Assembly (NCBI GenBank): GCA_914767715.1
Contig: OU612065.1
Span: 32,614,001 to 32,674,000 of the forward strand
Reading direction: 5' to 3'
Origin: Membranipora membranacea
Taxonomy: Eukaryota; Bryozoa; Gymnolaemata; Cheilostomatida; Membraniporidae
DNA length: 60,000 nt
Under the pieces are notes generated by a model. It saw only the letters and a list, made by a program, of their open reading frames with translations, was not told where the DNA came from and searched no databases. The translations under genes and the position numbers were made by a program. This document shows positions 24,012 through 34,200 of the stretch, in pieces (the stretch's first letter is position 1; every line of letters starts with the position of its first letter).

Positions 24012-26474
24012 TTATTGTATGACACCTGAAGCTTTTGAACAAACCATCGGAGTGAGCATTTGCTAATGTTGTTTCACCTTGGGCCTGACACTGAGCTTAT
24101 ATATATTATATCTGCTTTCGCTTTGCATACTTTTGTCTTTTGTGATAGTATGGTACTTCAAAAAGTGCTGTTTTGATGTGGCCACGTGGGCCTACATACA
24201 TCTGAATTCGGAGTTTAGTGGACAGTTATAGCTTCATCAGATTCTATAGACGGCATACAATAGATAGCTGTCAGGAGGTCATTTCTCACAGATATACTCA
24301 TATATGGTGTCCCAAACTCAGCACATAATTTTTTTCTACAACAATCTTACCGTTGTTTTGACTTCACATCATGAAATTTCTACATACAAGATTATTTTTT
24401 ACAGTTTTACTATTTGGAGGAGTGAACGTAGAATGGGGACAGTGACTCAGAAGATATACGACAGAGCATCATACTCAGCAGATTTCTCACACCTTGTCAC
24501 CCACCACCAATAACTCCAGCTTCAAAGAAGCACACTCTGCTGATGCTCTCTTTGTTACACTTAGAACTGAAGTTGTGAAGACACCAGGGACAAATACCCC
24601 CCACCCAAGGTATGTATGGGCTTGAATGATCACCAATGCTTATCTATCAATATTTTGGGAGTCACCAGCAAAATTATTATGTCAAACAATGTAATCCTCT
24701 GATTCATGATTGTTGCTACATCACTTAGACGCGTATTATATATAGTTTTTTTTGGTGATGGGTTGCGGTGAATATTGAATATACCAAGTATATCAAATTG
24801 AGGATACTTTAGCCAGCGACACGTTGACACCCTCCCCCTAATTTAGCCACAATCGCTCTGAAAGTATGACACGGTGATTGATATACATTTTTCTTCTTTT
24901 CAGACTATAATTGAGACTCATGGTGGTATAGAGCGGACACCAGTCATGACACATCAAATATGCACCATGAGCACCTCCTCCGATAGTGAACTGTCCCAAA
25001 AGTCACACTCTTATATCTGCGCAGCACTGTGTTGTCACTGCACACTGTTGAATCGATAGATCAAAAAGTAGTGCCACATAAACTTTCCCCATATGATAAT
25101 TGATAGGGATGGGCACATGCTCTCATTTTATCAAAGTTTCAAGCTGTTCAGTGTTCACATTTGTATTGATATATCAATTGACTTTAGGGCATTTCTTGTG
25201 CCTACTGGTATTTTATTATCCTGTTGACAATCGCAGGAGGCCTTCTAGGGTTGTTGATTGTGAATGCCAATGTTTTGGGGGTTAACATATGCAAGAATAA
25301 CATCTAAAATTTTTAGTATTTTCTACTGATTCAATTTTTTTTGACAGTTTATTGTTCTCACCTCGTCGATTATTCATAATTTTTCATTCCAATGCTTTGC
25401 ATCCTATTCAGGTATCAGTGAACTTTAGTTCAATGCAGGTATTCCTACTGTGGATTAACATGTATATCAGTTATATTTAAGAGTACAATGAGTACGACTT
25501 GTTTTTTAAAATAAACAGCTTTCAATTCATTTCCAAAACATGATCAAAAGGTTCATCACTCGACAAATAGGCTGAGCACTAGGTTCATGTTGATGCATTG
25601 ATCTTACATCTTGTCATATATCATTAGATGATACATTTTGGTTGTCGGTTGTCACTGAACTGTGTGGGTGAGTCCGGTTGAGGTTGGTGAGAGGGTCGGT
25701 CTACCTCTGTATGTCCGAAACAAGAAGTGTCATTTGTAATAGCGCACACATACATATTGAGGTTTGATCACAGCAATGAACTCCCTCTTCATTGATCACA
25801 GAATGGTTTCTCAGGCATTGTGTTTAGCAATGGCAGGCAAATTTACAAGTCGGTTTATCCCTGTGTTAAGCTTCTTATGGCTCATAGAGGGTTGCAGTTA
25901 GGTGGGAATCGGTGCTGCTAGTACACATTTTTAGGTTAGTGAGGTCCAAGACTACTATCCTGGTTAGTAGTTAGTACAAGGCAGTTTAATAATTTTTAGA
26001 ATTTAGTACAAAGCAGCTTACCAATTGATAGAGGATTATAGTACGATGGCACTGCTTGCATAAACTTTGCTAATATTGAACCCTCCTTGCTATAATCATC
26101 ACCATGGTAGTATCATTGCTCGTAAAGAGTTAGTTATTCTTTTATTTCTCATCTAAACAAAATTCCCTGTACAGTGGTACAAATTATGACTCTGTAAGAC
26201 CGGTGTGAGAGTATTTGTGTTCAGATATATACAAAATAAGTCTAGTTGTACACTTTTTTGTGTGTTTCAATACCTCATCAATCATTTCTGTTACTGCTGG
26301 GTGGTTAAAAGTTATATAGATAGATCAGGAATCTTGTTTAGAAGAAGTTTATTTAAACTTTCCTTCTACACCCTCTAGATTTTAAGATATATCAATTTTT
26401 ACAACCCCTTATCATTTTTTAGGAATTTCAACAAGAATAGCTAACCAGAGGGATTATATAGATGACACACTAAG

Positions 26475-26607
26475 GGTTAATCTACGCTCCTTGGGATTTT
26501 TTAGCGTGGATGGCTTTCATTAGCTGTTTGTTGGCTGAAGATGTTCTGGGCATGGAGCGCAAGCTCTGAATTTTATGGAATGTGGGTAGAGAGAAGCAAG
26601 GGTAAAT
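26475..26607 (+). repeat. Decayed repeat, + strand copy
   Basis: From GGTTAATCTACGCTCCTTGG, through AAGCTCTGAATTTTATGG, to GTGGGTAGAGAGAAGCAAGG, this matches the reverse complement of 28762-28867. There are scattered substitutions and an extra stretch of a few tens of bases in the middle here. The corresponding frame contains a stop soon after the LRSLGF codons, so the shared part is not maintained as coding sequence. Confidence 0.75.
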
Positions 26608-27480
26608 CAAACCAAAGAGTAACAGCTTCCCCTGTTACTTCTTGATCAAACAGACCTATAGTTCAATGACACAATAGAACTCGTTTGTACGGAATGTCTG
26701 ATAGTCACTGTAAATTCTAAATATATCAATGCAGGCGATAATATTAAGCTGATAGCTTTGAAAGATTATCTGCTACAAGACTGTCCAGGCAATTATTTAT
26801 CGCTCTAAATCTTAACTGATGTAATGGCCCTACAAGCCCCTAATCTGGCAACCCAGCCGCCTGTCTAAGCTACCGGTCTCATATATAACAGAATAAATAT
26901 CAGTGCGGGTATTCCTTTGGCAGGAATTTGTTGAAATGATTGGAACAAGGAGTAAAAGTACTCCTTGATTGGAACTCCAGACTATAGCTGCATTGTGGAA
27001 ATCCTGTCGTAATGGTCGAAACTTCTAGGAAATGTATTTGGTAGACCACATGGAACTGATGCATCGATGTTGTTTTGCACGATACTAGCCACATCACTCA
27101 ATTACATGCAATTGATTTGAAATGAAATGTTAAAAAAGTTAAACCTTTTTAGTTGAAAATTGTATTAATCTGGAGTAGGTCTTGATATTCATTGATAAAC
27201 CTTTAGGTTGAAAGAACTTTCAACACACCAAACTTTTCAATGCATGCATTCAATGGCTACAATGTACAGTTCAATCTGCCTGATCACTTTCAATGGGATT
27301 AGCTTATTGAATTGAACAAGATTCTTAGTGTCTATTTGCCAATTGTTTACCTTTTACTTGACATCAACATCTTAGCCAATCAGCTGAGTTCAAGCATAAT
27401 TGGATGTGTTGTTGTTATCCAAGTTGTTTACCCATGAAGTCATAATCAAGATAAGCCAGTCAGAATGTTAATTTTGTTGA
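26608..27480. other. Non-coding interior, only minor hairpin seen
   Basis: No gene recognised. A perfect 9-bp stem-loop, CAAGGAGTA-AAAG-TACTCCTTG, lies near 26945-26970. Confidence 0.5.
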
Positions 27481-27527
27481 CAATCACTATGGTTCCATGG
27501 GTCGATTTTGTGGTTCACTCCAATTTC

Positions 27528-27560
27528 GAATGGTTAGAATCCAGTGGATTCTAACCATTC
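27528..27560. repeat. Perfect 15-bp hairpin
   Basis: GAATGGTTAGAATCC and GGATTCTAACCATTC are exact reverse complements around the 3-nt loop AGT. Confidence 0.9.
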
Positions 27561-27584
27561 CCATGATGGGAAAAACATGAAAAG

Positions 27585-27673
27585 AATCGGCCGAGATTTG
27601 AACCCCGGCCTCCCGCGTTAAATCCATTTAAAGGCATTGTGTGCAACGCCACTAACCATTCAGCCACGACGCC
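27585..27673 (-). pseudogene. tRNA-Ser-like, probably SINE-derived
   Basis: On the minus strand, an A-box-like TGGCTGAATGGTTAG (reverse complement near 27652-27666) is followed by GGCGTTG-CACA-CAATGCC, which can form an anticodon-like stem. After a long variable-like region comes a B-box-like GGTTCAAATCT (27594-27604). The order and the large variable region resemble tRNA-Ser. However, the 5' GGCGTCG has no matching 3' acceptor strand and the T stem is imperfect, so a working tRNA is unlikely. A tRNA-derived SINE head is the best reading. Confidence 0.55.
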
Positions 27674-27929
27674 AATTAGGAAATGCGTCGAATAAACACG
27701 GTTTGGATATTCGCGTCCAAAAAGTCATTCGTCACAATCGGAATTTGACTTTAATGCCATTTCCATGGGGCGATTACTACCGAAATCCTTACATAATCGA
27801 TCCATGGGACCATAGTGATTGGCATTCATAGGCAACCTGCACAGAACTTAAAAGGTACCAGTAGATTTAAAAATGGTTAACCCTTTGGGTAAACACACAG
27901 ATTATCGTAATGAGAAAGCAGCAGTTTAT

Positions 27930-27981
27930 CAAGAGCTGAGCCAGATACAACCCCTGTATGTTGTGTCTGGCTCAGCTCTTG
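27930..27981 (+). repeat. 22-bp fully paired stem-loop (miRNA-precursor-like)
   Basis: Arms 27930-27951 (CAAGAGCTGAGCCAGATACA and two more bases) and 27960-27981 pair at 21 Watson-Crick positions plus one T-G wobble, around the 8-nt loop CCCTGTAT. Pairing stops sharply outside the arms. It is shorter than a typical animal pre-miRNA, so it may equally be a small foldback. No promoter or transcription evidence can be seen. Confidence 0.8.
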
Positions 27982-28761
27982 TAGTTGACCAAGTAGCAGA
28001 GGAAAATCAATGAAACATGGTTGCAAATACCGGATAATAAGGACGCAAGAGATTTTTTTGCAAAGCAATCTCATTTTTGGCCTAGTTACTCTGTACTATG
28101 ATGAGCTTGGAAGCAGAGTTTGGTGAAATAATTTGATGAAAATATACAAATGGAATTTGGTCAACCATCTAGTATTTTTCAGAAAAGGTTAAAACTTCCT
28201 GCCCCCTCACTCTTCTGTCAAAGAATGATCATGATTGTACTTTCACCAAAACAACCACCATTGTAAACATGTACATTCGCAAAATTAAAAACTCATCGCA
28301 TTTATTATCAGCAGCAAAAGACAGGAAGTTAGGTCAGCTTACGATGACATCCTGTCTCTCTAATTCCACAAGTGTGTCATGATGACTTGTTACAAGTGCA
28401 ATGGAATGTGTGTGTAAGATTAACTACCAGCGACAATTAATTCGATAATTAAAAATTTTGACAAGGAATATTGAGGTAATTAAGTCATTATGCCTGTTAA
28501 AGGCTAACCTCGCTGCTTGTGGCACACAAGCTGACAGCTTAAAATGTATTACTGTAAACGTTGTTGTCTTGTCACTAGCCTAACATTTAAATACTATCTG
28601 TACTAGTGCCAACACCTGCTAGGGAACTACCATCCAAGAGTGAGAGAGAAAAATGCCACAATTGCTTCCTGTACACCATATAACTGAGATGGCTGGGAAT
28701 GATAAAGTTTAACATCAAGAGCTCCTTTGTAGACAGGTAATGAATGTATACCAGGTTTACA

Positions 28762-28867
28762 ATAGATTTACCTTTGCCTCTCTCTACCCACATACCATAG
28801 CATTCAGAGCTAAATCCTTGCTCAGAGCCATTCAATCTCAAAAATCCCAAGGAGCGTAGATTAAGAC
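28762..28867 (-). repeat. Decayed repeat, - strand copy
   Basis: Reverse-orientation partner of 26475-26607. It overlaps the longest open frame of the insert (28587-28925, minus strand, 112 codons). Because the partner copy has stops in the matching frame and the protein resembles nothing I recognise, I do not call that frame a gene. Confidence 0.75.
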
Positions 28868-28925
28868 TATGCCAATAATCAGTATTAATACTGCATGCTT
28901 TGACACCAAGTATGTTTTCTAGCAT

Positions 28926-29510
28926 CAGTCAGCATATTTTCGGTAGTTCTGTGGAGAATATGGCCTCATTCGCATATCACTTTTCTCCACTTAGGCATAT
29001 AGGGCGATTAATACAAAGTAGATCCTCGCTCAACTGGTGAGCGATGTTGTACTTTTTTATTAGTAGCAAAGTTTTGTGATAATTCTGCTAGCATAATTTA
29101 GTTGATGTATTCTATTTATGCAGTTGCTGCCTACATTCTCAGATTGCACAAGATATAGCTTAGGGTAGGCCTACAGTACAACACAGAAGAGTTGAACATA
29201 GGTATTTTGTCGGCTCATCATACTCAATACTAAGAGTTTTCTGTGCTTACAAAAATTGTGAGGAGGACAATTCGAATGGAATGCTTTCATTGTAGCAGCT
29301 AACTTGCCTGGTCATCTAAATACAAACTCATTGAATACAATGTCAATCCAATTATATAATTTTGACTATAACTGGGCTAGAACTGTAAAGGATTATACTA
29401 TAACAATACAATAGCAATAATGAATGTAGTTTATTTGGCAGTCAGGGTTAATTATACAATAATGTTGCTGGTTGGGTAATGATATATGGGGCATGAAACT
29501 CAGTGTATGT
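28926..29510. other. Non-coding interior, small hairpin only
   Basis: A 7-bp stem TCGCTCA-ACTGG-TGAGCGA lies near 29031-29049. It shares the string CTGGTGAGCGAT with a hairpin near 22350, hinting at related repeats. Nothing else is recognised. Confidence 0.5.
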
Positions 29511-31245
29511 CCTGAAAATCTGAGGTCTGTAGCTCAATAATTGCTTATTATGCCAGCTATAAAAGAAGCTTTCTCTAAAGCATCACAAATCAGTAAAATA
29601 ATGTGTAGGCACATTTTCTTTTTAGCAGCAGCATGGCTTAGAATGGTCTGACACCACAAATTTTTATATCATTGGATTGCTCATCTTCTGAGGAACACAG
29701 TGGTTACTTTCTTTAGTAAACAAGGAAAATATCTATTAACATATCGAAAGCTTTATGGAAAAGAGTTAAAAAATGATATAAATTGCTGCCCTGCTGCCGG
29801 CTTATGTATGCAATTATTCCACTTTCATGGGGCAAAGAAATTCACAGTTTGTGAGTGTGTCCTGAAAATCTGAGGTCTGTAGCTCAATAATTGCTTATGC
29901 CAGCTACAAAATAAGCTTTCTCTAAAGCATCACAAATCAGTAAAATAATGTGTAGGCACATTTTCTTTTGAGCAGCAGCATGGCTTCGAATGGTCTGACA
30001 CCACAAATTTTTATATCATTGGATTTCTCATCTTCTGAGGAACACAGTGGTTATTTTCCTTAGTAAACAAGAAAAATATCTACCAACATATCGAAAGCTT
30101 TATGGAAAACAGTCAAACAATTATATTAATTGCTGCCCTGCTGCCGGCTTATGTATGAAATTATTCCACTTTCATGGGGGGCAAAGAAATACACAGTTGG
30201 TGAGTGTGTCCTGAAAATCTGAGGTCTGTAGCTCAATATTTTCTTATGCCAGCTACAAAAGAAGCTTTTTCTAAAGCATCACCAATCAGTAAAACAATGT
30301 GTAGCCAAATTATCTTTTGATCAGCAGCATAACTTCTAAAGGTCTGACAGCACAAATTTTTATACCATTGGATTCCTCATCTCCCGAGGAACATAGTGTT
30401 AATTTTTTAAGTAAAACAGGAAAACATCTTCCAATATTTCGAGAGCTTTAGTGAAAACAGTTTGAAAATGATAAAATTGCTGCCCTGCTGCCGGCATATG
30501 TATGCAACTACTCCATTTTCATGGCGGGCATTTTTTGAGTATGATCTGAAAATCTGAGGTCTGTAGCTCGACAACTTATTTTGTTTGCAACAAAAAAGGG
30601 TTCCTCTTTACAATCATTATGATTTCTAGCCATATTGAGAGTTCAAAAAATTTGGCACCAACTCGAACCCAGAGCTCTGTGTTGACGAAATAGAGAATTA
30701 TCCACTGAGCTACACAGACATGTTGTATCAAATAAGAGTGTCTGCCTTAAATTGAGTGGAGCATGAATTCTGTATTACAATAATTACATTACATTACTGA
30801 TGATGAATACACACACAATCAGCATATTTGTGCACAACTAAATCATCGCAAATCAATAAAATAATGAAGAAGCACATTTTCTTTTGAGCAGCAGCATGGC
30901 TTCAAATGGTCTGACACCACAAATTTTTTTATCATTGGATTGCTCATCTTCTGAGGAACATAGTGGTTATTTTCTTTAGTAAACAAGGAAAATATCTACC
31001 AACATATCGAAAGCTTTACGGAAAACGGTTAAAAAATGATATAAATTGCTGCCCTGCTGCCGGCTTATGTATGCAATTATTCCACTTTCATGGGGGGCAA
31101 AGAAATACACAGTTTGTGAGTGTGTCCTGAAAATTTGAGGTCTATAGCTTGATAACTTTTTATGCCAGCCACAAAAGAAGTTTTTCGCTTTATAATTTAT
31201 ATGAATTTTGGCCTTTTCGAGATGTGGAGATAACTCGGGTTCCCA
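29511..31245 (+). repeat. ~350-bp tandem repeat at the right end of the element
   Basis: Unit starts, marked by CCTGAAAATCTGAGGTCTGT or a close variant, are at 29511, 29861, 30210, 30545 and 31126. The first three units are 350, 349 and 335 bp. The fourth is 581 bp because about 230 bp with a tRNA-like sequence interrupts it. The fifth is partial and runs into the terminal repeat. Shared landmarks are CACATTTTCTTTTGAGCAGC, GTCTGACACCACAAATTTTT, ATCTTCTGAGGAACA and GCTGCCCTGCTGCCGGC. There is no long open frame. Such subterminal tandem repeats could serve as transposase-binding regions, but this is inference. Confidence 0.85.
30645..30722 (-). pseudogene. Degenerate tRNA-like sequence inside repeat unit 4
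   Basis: Minus strand carries an A-box-like TAGCTCAGTGG (reverse complement 30702-30712) and a B-box-like GGTTCGAGT (near 30661-30669), in tRNA order and at plausible spacing. Acceptor and T stems do not pair properly, so this is a tRNA-derived SINE head or tRNA relic that inserted into the fourth ~350-bp unit. Confidence 0.45.
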
Positions 31246-31248
31246 AAA

Positions 31249-31267
31249 TTACCTTATATGCCCTGAG
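31249..31267 (-). repeat. Right terminal inverted repeat of the inserted element
   Basis: The reverse complement reads CTCAGGGCATATAAGGTAA and pairs with the left end at 17 of 20 aligned columns. It is followed directly by the second TA. Confidence 0.7.
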
Positions 31268-31269
31268 TA
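31268..31269. other. Target-site duplication TA, right copy
   Basis: TA followed by GGAACTCTTAAAACTATATA, the exact continuation of the monomer broken at 18416, as seen in uninterrupted copies near 33231. Confidence 0.85.
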
Positions 31270-34200
31270 GGAACTCTTAAAACTATATATTGAGGTTCGC
31301 AATGACGTCCCTATGTCTCATCTAAAATATTAGCTTCCTGTGACGATGCGTTTTCTATCTAGGTATTTTGCAAGAAATCGGCAAATATCGATAGGTACGG
31401 TCCTGGGAAAATTAGCCAATAATTGGGCATAATTCTTTACTTGCTTAGAAACGCTTGAAACTCTGTTTTGAGGTTCGCAATGACGTTCCTATATCTCATC
31501 TAAAATATTAACCCCCTGTGACAATGCGTTTTCTATCTAGGTATTTTGTAAGAAATTGACAAAAATCGATAAGTACGGTCCTGGGCAAATTAACCAATAA
31601 TTGGGCATAATTTTTTACTAGCTTAGAAACGCTTGAAACTCTGTTTTGAGGTTCGCAATGACGTTCCTATGTCTCATCTAAAATATGAGCTCCCTGTAAA
31701 CATGCGTTTTCTATCTAGGTATTTTGCAAGAAATCGACAAAAATCGATAGGTACGGTCCTGGGGAAATTAGCCAATAATTGGGCAGAATTCTTTACTCGC
31801 TAAGAAACGCTTGAAACTCTGTTTTGAGGTTCGCAATGACTTCCCTATATCTCATGTATAATATTAGCCCCCTGTAACTATGCGTCTTTTATCTAGATAA
31901 TTTGCAAGAAATCGACAAAAATCGATAGGTACGGTCCTGGGGAAATTAGCCAATAATTGGGCATAACTCTTTATTAGCTAAGAAACGCTTGATTCTCTGT
32001 TTTGAGGTTCGCAATGACGTACGTCCCTATATCTCATATAAAATATTAGCTCCCTGTGACGATGCGTTTTCTATCTAGGTGTTTTGCAAGAAATCGACAA
32101 AAATCGATAGGTACGGTCCTGGGCAAGTTAACTAATAATTGGGCATAATTCTTTACTAGCTTAGAAACGCTTGAAACTCTGTTTTGAGGTTCGCAATGAC
32201 GTTCCTATGTCTCATCTAAAATATTAACCCCCTGTGACGATGCGTTTTCTATCTAGGTATTATGCAAGAAATTGACAAAAATCGATAGGTACGGTCCTGG
32301 GGAAATTAGCCAATAATTTGGCATAATTCTGTACTAGCTTAGAAACGCTTGAAACTCTGTTTTAAGGTTCGCAATGACGTCCCTATATCTCATCTAAAAT
32401 GTGAGCCCCCTGTGACCATGCGTTTTCTATCTAGGTATTTTGCAAGAAATCGACAAAAATCGATAAGTACGGTCCTGGGGAAATTAGCCAATAATTGGGC
32501 ATAATTCTTTACTGGCTTAGAAACGCTTGAAACTCTTTTTTTGAGATTCGCAATGACGTCCCTATATCTCATCTAAAATATGAGCTCCCTGTAAACATGC
32601 GTTTTCTATCTAGGTATTTTGCAAGAAATCGACAAAAATCGATAGGTACGGTCCTGGGGAAATTAGCCAATAATTGGGCAGAATTCTTTACTCGCTAAGA
32701 AACGCTAGATACTCTGTTTTGAGGTTCGCAATGACTTCCCTATGTCTCATGTATAATATTAGCCCCCTGTAACTATGCGTCTTCTATCTAGATAATTTGC
32801 AAGAAATCGACAAAAATCAATAGGTACGCTCCTGGGGAAATTAGCCAATAATTTGGCAAAATACCTTACTAGCTTAGAAACGCTTGAAACTCTGTTTTGA
32901 GGTTCGCAATGACGTCCCTATATCTCATATAAAATATGAGCTCCCTGTGACGATGCGTATTCTATCTAGGTATTTTGCAAGAAATCGACAAAAATCGATA
33001 GGTACGGTCCTGAGGAAATAAGCCAATAATTTGGCAGAATTCTTTACTAACTAGAAACGTATGAAAATCTGTTTTGAGGTTCAAAATGAAGTCCCTGTAT
33101 CTCATCTAAAATAATAGCTCCCTGTGACGATGCGTTTGCTATCTAGGTGTTTTGCAAGAAATTGACAAACATCGATAGGTACGGTCCTGGGGAAATTAGC
33201 CAATAATTTGGCATAATATCTTTACTAGCTTAGGAACTCTTAAAACTATATATTGAGGTTCGCAATGACGTCCCTATGTCTCATCTAAAATATTAGCTTC
33301 CTGTGACGATGCGTTTTCTATCTAGGTATTTTGCAAGAAATCGGCAAATATCGATAGGTACGGTCCTGGGAAAATTAGCCAATAATTGGGCATAATTCTT
33401 TACTTGCTTAGAAACGCTTGAAACTCTGTTTTGAGGTTCGCAATGACGTTCCTATATCTCATCTAAAATATTAACCCCCTGTGACGATGCGTTTTCTATC
33501 TAGGTATTTTGTAAGAAATTGACAAAAATCGATAAGTACGGTCCTGGGCAAATTAACCAATAATTGGGCATAATTTTTTACTAGCTTAGAAACGCCTGAA
33601 ACTCTGTTTTGAGGTTCGCAATGACGTTCCTATGTCTCATCTAAAATATTAACCCCCTGTGACGATGCGTTTTCTATCTAGGTATTATGCAAGAAATTGA
33701 CAAAAATTGATAGGTACGGTCCTGGGGAAATTAGCCAATAATTTGGCATAATTCTGTACTAGCTTAGAAACGCTTGAAACTCTGTTTTAAGGTTCGCAAT
33801 GACGTCCCTATATCTCATCTAAAATATGAGCTCCCTGTGACCATGCGTTTTCTATCTAGGTATTTTGCAAGAAATCGACAAAAATCGATAGGTACGGTCC
33901 TAGGGAAATTAGCCAATAATTGGGCATAATTCTTTACTGGCTTAGAAACGCTTGAAACTCTTTTTTTGAGATTCGCAATGACGTCCCTATATCTCATCTA
34001 AAATATGAGCTCCCTGTAAACATGCGTTTTCTATCTAGGTATTTTGCGAGAAATCGACAAAAATCGATAGGTACGGTCCTGGGGAAATTAGCCAATAATT
34101 TGGCATAATTCTGTACTAGCTAAGAAACGCTTGATAATCAGTTTTCAGGTTCGCAATGATGTACGTCCCTATATCTCGTCTGAAATATTAGCTCCCTGTG

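Larger units (their letters stand above)
22329..26474. other. Non-coding interior of the element, central part
   Basis: Unique-looking AT-rich DNA. Open frames do not exceed about 70 codons and carry no recognisable domain. It contains a (TA)8 run, a 15-G run, and small stem-loops such as GTGACAGGGTTGTCAC and AAGGCACCCAAGTGCCTT near 23240-23284. No gene can be supported. Confidence 0.55.
27481..27821. mobile_element. 341-bp element with 27-bp inverted ends enclosing a tRNA-like sequence
   Basis: The termini 27481-27507 (starting CAATCACTATGGT) and 27795-27821 (ending ACCATAGTGATTG) are reverse complements at 25 of 27 positions. Inside are a perfect 15-bp hairpin (27528-27560) and a tRNA-like region on the minus strand (27585-27673). 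Compact length, inverted ends and lack of coding capacity fit a MITE. The internal pol III promoter-like region is unusual for a MITE and would fit a SINE that acquired or inserted into inverted ends. No clear target duplication was found. Confidence 0.6.
18417..31267. mobile_element. 12.85-kb TIR element inserted in a satellite monomer (TA target site)
   Basis: Seen: a 12,851-bp non-satellite block interrupts one B monomer exactly, with a 2-bp TA duplication and ends that are imperfect inverted repeats. Known: TA duplication with terminal inverted repeats is typical of Tc1/mariner-like elements and of several TA-targeting MITE groups. Inferred: this is one cut-and-paste transposon insertion, possibly holding older nested repeats. 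The longest open frame inside is 112 codons and is not convincing. No DDE/D catalytic domain, reverse transcriptase, integrase or capsid-like protein was recognised, so it is non-autonomous, decayed, or a composite. A ~350-bp tandem repeat occupies its right end. The intact target duplication and empty-site match suggest insertion after the local monomer type was fixed. Superfamily is unassigned. The main alternatives are a captured genomic segment or an assembly join. Confidence 0.7.

Noticed and set aside
19248-27831. Other 60-81-codon open frames in the inserted block
   Set aside because: Overlapping, low-complexity or hydrophobic random-looking translations with no family resemblance. Their density is what chance gives in DNA of this composition.
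28587-28925. 112-codon minus-strand open frame in the inserted block
   Set aside because: No recognisable domain. It overlaps a decayed repeat whose partner at 26475-26607 has an in-frame stop shortly after the shared residues. The length is unremarkable for a 12.85-kb stretch.
30645-30722. Functional tRNA gene
   Set aside because: A- and B-box-like strings are present, but the acceptor and T stems do not pair.
18417-31267. Helitron as the identity of the inserted block
   Set aside because: Helitrons start with TC, end in CTRR after a hairpin, and insert between A and T without duplication. Here there is a TA duplication with inverted ends.
18417-31267. PIF/Harbinger-type 3-bp (TWA) or piggyBac TTAA target site
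   Set aside because: The left flank reads TTA, but the right copy is preceded by G (GAGTAGG), so only TA is duplicated.
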